Below, piece by piece: positions 60,817-64,000 of a DNA stretch of 64,000 nucleotides. The translations under genes and the position numbers were made by a program. The stretch is taken from positions 1 to 64,000 of the forward strand of contig NZ_LT594782.1 in the NCBI RefSeq assembly GCF_900091705.1, read 5' to 3'. The DNA is from Clostridium mediterraneense (GTDB lineage: Bacteria; Bacillota; Clostridia; Clostridiales; Clostridiaceae). Each line of letters starts with the position of its first letter. Position 1 is the stretch's first letter. Under the pieces are notes generated by a model. It searched no databases, was not told where the DNA came from, and saw only the letters and a program-made list of their open reading frames with translations.

Positions 60817-61284
60817 ATGAAATCTATTACTCGTAATCTAATTGAATATATAGGTATTTCTGAATATCTACCAACAGATATCGAATCATTTAAACAGGTA
60901 TATATAAAAAATGATATAACACTTAATGAAAATAAAGCTGATATAGATAGTATTTCAAAAATTATTGCTAAAGCTAAAATATTAAACACTAGAATTATAA
61001 AAACTCCAAAAGGAATCTCCCTAGATGGTTATAAATTAACAGGATATAAGCTTTTAGTAGAAGGCTCTATTTATTATAAAATTCAATATATAAATTTAGG
61101 TGAAAATCAAAGTCTTAATTTAGCTGATGTAGATACAAGATTTCTTGCTTTTGTTATTATGCCTGAAAACTTTATACTAGGAGATAATTTTAGTAGCTCT
61201 ATCTTTATAGAAGATATTAATGCTGAAATTTTATCTAAAAGAAAAATATCTATTAATACTTCTCTATTAATAATTTCAGAATAA
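60817..61284 (+). CDS. SPOCS-domain (DUF3794) protein, cluster member 5
   Basis: A 155-residue protein with the clearest SPOCS core in the window: LDGYKLTGYKLLVEGSIYYKIQYINLGENQSLNLADVDTRF...FVIMPENF, preceded by ISKIIAKAKILNTRIIKTPKG. SPOCS proteins such as SipL bind coat morphogens. GGAGA precedes the ATG. It is followed 12 bases later by another SPOCS gene. A CATAACTTT word about 40 bases upstream resembles sporulation sigma -10 elements, but no clear -35 accompanies it. Confidence 0.75.
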   Translation: MKSITRNLIEYIGISEYLPTDIESFKQVYIKNDITLNENKADIDSISKIIAKAKILNTRIIKTPKGISLDGYKLTGYKLLVEGSIYYKIQYINLGENQSLNLADVDTRFLAFVIMPENFILGDNFSSSIFIEDINAEILSKRKISINTSLLIISE

Positions 61285-61296
61285 GGGGGAATTATT

Positions 61297-61809
61297 TTGC
61301 TAAAAAACTCTAATTACCATATGTCTAGCTTTGAAAATAATTTAGAAAAATCTAATATTTTACCTGAAATAGTACAATATTTTTCAGAAGTAACATTTAT
61401 TGATTCAATTAAGATTCCTTATGACAGACCATGTATAAATGAGATTTTATCTGCTATTTCATCTATAGATATAGTATCTACCAAACTTATAAAAACAGAT
61501 ATAGCTAAATCATATGATGGAAAAAATCTAAGCGGCTATAAATTACTTGTTGAACTAAATTTAAAAGAAAAAATAAAATATCTATCACTAGAACAAAAAA
61601 AATCTATTCAAATACTTGATTTAGAAAATAAAACTAAAAATATATTTATAACAGTCCCATCTATTATTAATAATATAAAAATAGAAGATTTAATTAGAAG
61701 AAATTTATTTGCTATAAACTCCTACATAGAAGATATTTATTGCACTAAAGTTGATAATAGAAATATTCTTAAAGCCCTTAGCCTTATTGTAGAAATTAAA
61801 TTTTTATAA
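61297..61809 (+). CDS. SPOCS-domain (DUF3794) protein, cluster member 6
   Basis: A 170-residue paralogue of the previous protein: IDIVSTKLIKTDIAKSYDGKNLSGYKLLVELNLKEKIKYLSLEQKKSIQ aligns with its SPOCS core, followed by ITVPSIINNIKIEDLI. It starts at a TTG after AGGGGGA. The spacing of 12 bases to the upstream gene implies an operon of two. Likely a structural component of the coat or exosporium (inferred from the family and cluster). Confidence 0.75.
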   Translation: MLKNSNYHMSSFENNLEKSNILPEIVQYFSEVTFIDSIKIPYDRPCINEILSAISSIDIVSTKLIKTDIAKSYDGKNLSGYKLLVELNLKEKIKYLSLEQKKSIQILDLENKTKNIFITVPSIINNIKIEDLIRRNLFAINSYIEDIYCTKVDNRNILKALSLIVEIKFL

Positions 61810-61824
61810 CATATTATTTTAATA

Positions 61825-61867
61825 TAAAAAAACTAGCCAATATTTAATATTGACTAGTTTTTATTTA
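61825..61867 (+). terminator. Bidirectional terminator between SPOCS and met operons
   Basis: Arms AAAACTAGCCAATATT and AATATTGACTAGTTTT, with T runs on both strands. Confidence 0.85.
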
Positions 61868-61872
61868 TATAA

Positions 61873-62709
61873 TTAAAATACTGGAATTACACTTCCATCT
61901 TTATAAGTATCATTAATATATTTTTTTACTGTTTCTGATGTTAAAGCTTCTTTTAAAGCCTTTATCTTTTCATCATTTTCTGTACCTTCTTTAACTGCTA
62001 ATACATTACCATAAGGCTTAGAAGCTTCACTATCCTTATCTTCTATAACTAAAGCATCTTTAGATGGATTAAATACTTCTAAAGCATAATTTCCATTTAT
62101 AACAGCAAGGTCGACTTCATCAACAACAGTTGGAAGAAGAGCAGCTTCTAATTCTTTAAATTTAAAGTTTTTAGGATTTTCCTTAATATCTTTTGGAGTT
62201 ACAATCTCTCCATCAGCAAGTTTTATTAGTCCATTAGCCTCTAATAATCTTAAGGCTCTTGATTCATTTGATGGATCATTTGGTACTGCTATAGTAGCTC
62301 CATCTTTTAATTCTTTAATATCTTTTACTTTTTTTGAATAAGCTCCAAGTGGTTCTAAGTGGATTGCTCCAAGCGATTTTATTTTGGTCCCATTCTTTTC
62401 ATTGAATTCATTTAAATAAGGTGTATGTTGAAAAAAGTTTGCATCAAGTTCACCACTATCTAAAGCTGTATTGGGAATAACATAGTCTGTAAACTCTTTT
62501 ACTTCTACTGTATATCCTTTTGCTTCAAGCTCTGGCACAGCTGCTTCTACAATTCCTTTGTGAGGAACTGGTGATACTCCTATTGTTATAGTCTTATCTG
62601 TAGAAGATGCATTAGTCTTTGCATCTTTATCTGTTTTTGCTCCACATCCTACTATACTTAATGCTAATACTCCTGTTAATACTACTGCTAATATTGTTTT
62701 TACTTTCAT
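61873..62709 (-). CDS. metQ: Methionine ABC transporter lipoprotein MetQ
   Basis: A 278-residue lipoprotein of the NlpA/MetQ family. The lipobox VGC lies near residue 22. The mature part has ITIGVSPVPHKGIVEAAVPELEAKGYTVEV, NTALDSGELDANFFQHTPYLNEF, GAIHLEPLGAYSKK and VAVPNDPSNESRALRLLE, the core ligand-binding stretches. It binds L- or D-methionine outside the membrane. GGGGGG precedes the ATG. It is the last gene of the metN-metI-metQ operon, ending in a terminator. Confidence 0.92.
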   Translation of the reverse strand: MKVKTILAVVLTGVLALSIVGCGAKTDKDAKTNASSTDKTITIGVSPVPHKGIVEAAVPELEAKGYTVEVKEFTDYVIPNTALDSGELDANFFQHTPYLNEFNEKNGTKIKSLGAIHLEPLGAYSKKVKDIKELKDGATIAVPNDPSNESRALRLLEANGLIKLADGEIVTPKDIKENPKNFKFKELEAALLPTVVDEVDLAVINGNYALEVFNPSKDALVIEDKDSEASKPYGNVLAVKEGTENDEKIKALKEALTSETVKKYINDTYKDGSVIPVF

Positions 62710-62788
62710 TATATAATCCCCCCTATTATTTTTTTACTTATTGCTTTTCTAATTTAATTCCCCAATTTTTAATATTTAAATATAAAAC

Positions 62789-63424
62789 TTAACTAAGCTT
62801 TTTATAGAAATAGTTTCCAAGGCTTTGAAATAGTTGAACAACTACAATTAATATTATTACTGTAACTACCATAACATCTGTTTCAAATCTGTGAAATCCA
62901 TATCTTATAGCTGCATCGCCAAGACCCCCACCACCAACAGTACCTGCCATAGCTGAATATCCTATAATAGTTATTACTGTTAAAGTTATTCCTGAAATTA
63001 TTGATGGAATAGCCTCTTTTAGCATTACCTTAAAAATTATTTGAGTATTTGTTGCCCCAAAAGATTTAGCTGCTTCTATAACACCAGGATCCACTTCTTT
63101 TAATGCTCCTTCTATAACTCTTGCTACAAATGGAGATGCCCCTATTGTAAGTGGTACTATAACAGCTACTGGCCCTATAAATGTACCCATAATTAATTTT
63201 GTAAATGGTATTAAAAATACTATCAAAATTATAAATGGAAAACTTCTTAAAATATTTATAACTGTATCAAGTATTTTATATATAAGTTTATTTGGTCTAA
63301 AACCATTTTCTGCTGTTACTATTAATGCTATAGCAAGAGCAAAACCTATTATTAATGAAAATATAGTTGAAAATAAAGTCATTTGAAAGGTTTCAATTAA
63401 TGCTTGCCCCAAAATTTCTCCCAT
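62789..63424 (-). CDS. metI: Methionine ABC transporter permease MetI
   Basis: A 211-residue permease with five membrane helices. The EAA loop reads EGALKEVDPGVIEAAKSFGATNTQIIFKVML, and VTIIGYSAMAGTVGGGGLGDAAIRYGFHRFETDVM is the classic MetI C-terminal segment. It forms the membrane pore of MetNI. Its ATG overlaps the metN stop by one base (TAATG), so translation is coupled. Confidence 0.93.
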   Translation of the reverse strand: MGEILGQALIETFQMTLFSTIFSLIIGFALAIALIVTAENGFRPNKLIYKILDTVINILRSFPFIILIVFLIPFTKLIMGTFIGPVAVIVPLTIGASPFVARVIEGALKEVDPGVIEAAKSFGATNTQIIFKVMLKEAIPSIISGITLTVITIIGYSAMAGTVGGGGLGDAAIRYGFHRFETDVMVVTVIILIVVVQLFQSLGNYFYKKLS

Positions 63425-64000
63425 TACTCAATAACCTCCAATATAATTTCTTTATTATTTAAATAATTTATAATCCTATCCTTGTCCTCTTTTTTTATAT
63501 TTATAACAAGGCTTCCTAATACACCACTTCTAAATTTCTCTAGTTTACCCCAAACAATCGAGAAATCTAAATTAAGTTCTCTTGCTAATGTGGTTATAAG
63601 GACATTTTCTGAAGAACTACTTGGAAAAAAGATTCTTATATTAACGCCAGTGCTCGGAAGTAACTCATCCTCGCTATCACCTAAGAACTTTTTAAATGAA
63701 CTGCTTTGCTTTAAAAATAAATCATCAACTTTTCCTTCTGCTACTAATTTTCCATCTTCAATAAGAGCAAGTTTTTCACATATTTCTTTTACAACTTCCA
63801 TCTGATGGGTAACAACTACTATAGTTATATTAAGTTCTTTATTTATCTTAAGTAAAAGACTTAAGATATCTTTAGTTATTTTAGGGTCTAAGGCAGATGT
63901 AGCTTCATCTGATAACAATATTTTAGGTTCTAGTGCTAAGGCTCTAGCTATTGCAACTCTTTGCTTTTGCCCCCCACTTAATTGTCTTGGCTTTGATTTT
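63424..64000 (-). CDS. metN: Methionine ABC transporter ATP-binding protein MetN, 5' end outside window
   Basis: The C-terminal part of MetN, running off the window edge. Visible are the signature QLSGGQKQRVAIARAL, Walker B PKILLSDEATSALDP and switch histidine VVTHQMEVVKEIC, followed by a C-terminal NIL domain (about residues 95-190 of this fragment). NIL binds methionine and inhibits transport. The frame stays open to base 64000, so the true start and any upstream SAM riboswitch or T-box lie beyond it. The TTG at 63918 is internal and not the start. Confidence 0.92.
   Translation of the reverse strand, partial: KSKPRQLSGGQKQRVAIARALALEPKILLSDEATSALDPKITKDILSLLLKINKELNITIVVVTHQMEVVKEICEKLALIEDGKLVAEGKVDDLFLKQSSSFKKFLGDSEDELLPSTGVNIRIFFPSSSSENVLITTLARELNLDFSIVWGKLEKFRSGVLGSLVINIKKEDKDRIINYLNNKEIILEVIE

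Overview
The window looks like chromosomal DNA from a low-GC Clostridium (sensu stricto). The base composition is extremely AT-rich, Shine-Dalgarno sequences are strong GGAGG-type, TTG and GTG starts are common, and almost every transcription unit ends in a short U-tailed hairpin. Gene content agrees: spore-type SPOCS (DUF3794) proteins, NlpC/P60 wall hydrolases, CarD, MgtC, an RclA-type flavoprotein and metNIQ. No rRNA, tRNA or CRISPR array was recognised. The species cannot be named from sequence alone.

Layout. 0.3-9.6 kb: a two-gene chromate-type (CHR) transporter, an EamA exporter, an APC amino-acid permease, a penicillin-binding-type serine hydrolase, MgtC, CarD and a rhodanese. 9.7-17.8 kb: a CwlO/PcsB-like NlpC/P60 endopeptidase with an operator over its promoter, a lone TerD protein, a secreted nuclease, small secreted proteins and an OmpR/histidine-kinase pair. 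18.2-24.4 kb: a redox module (HxlR/DUF24 regulator plus RclA flavoprotein with a palindromic operator), a GmrSD-like DUF262-DUF1524 protein, and a second NlpC/P60 enzyme with a serine/asparagine/glutamine-rich minisatellite linker. 24.9-36.3 kb: a YdjC deacetylase, several small unknown proteins, two tandem MgtE-like transporters, an AI-2E family permease, a nitroreductase and a lipoprotein. 36.3-43.2 kb: a FUSC exporter, a GntR-controlled ABC operon and secreted proteins. 43.5-45.0 kb: a tyrosine recombinase with a 46-bp perfect palindrome upstream, next to a holin-like gene (probable phage remnant). 45.1-47.6 kb: a structured ncRNA candidate, two Fur-box-like sites and two HAD phosphatases. 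47.7-55.7 kb: a polysaccharide deacetylase, a TetR/MFS efflux pair with a nested operator, and an ABC-2 exporter operon. 55.9-61.8 kb: a spore-surface-like cluster of five SPOCS-type proteins, a glycosyltransferase-like protein and a carboxypeptidase-regulatory-fold protein, with a type Ib-like ParA/ribbon-helix-helix operon embedded in it. 61.9-64.0 kb: metQ, metI and the 3' part of metN, cut by the window edge.

How the genes work together. Cell-wall remodelling enzymes are assembled from shared modules: one paired SH3 block is fused to an NlpC/P60 domain in one protein and to a polysaccharide deacetylase in another, and the same NlpC/P60 domain recurs on a coiled coil. Stress and export units (RclA/HxlR, TetR/MFS, GntR/ABC) each carry a recognisable palindromic operator at the promoter. 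The most unusual region is the SPOCS/GT/ParA cluster, where partition-like genes lie between genes that look like spore-coat or exosporium components.

Limits. All functional calls come from reading motifs, residues, spacing and context by eye. No database search, structure prediction or folding program was run.
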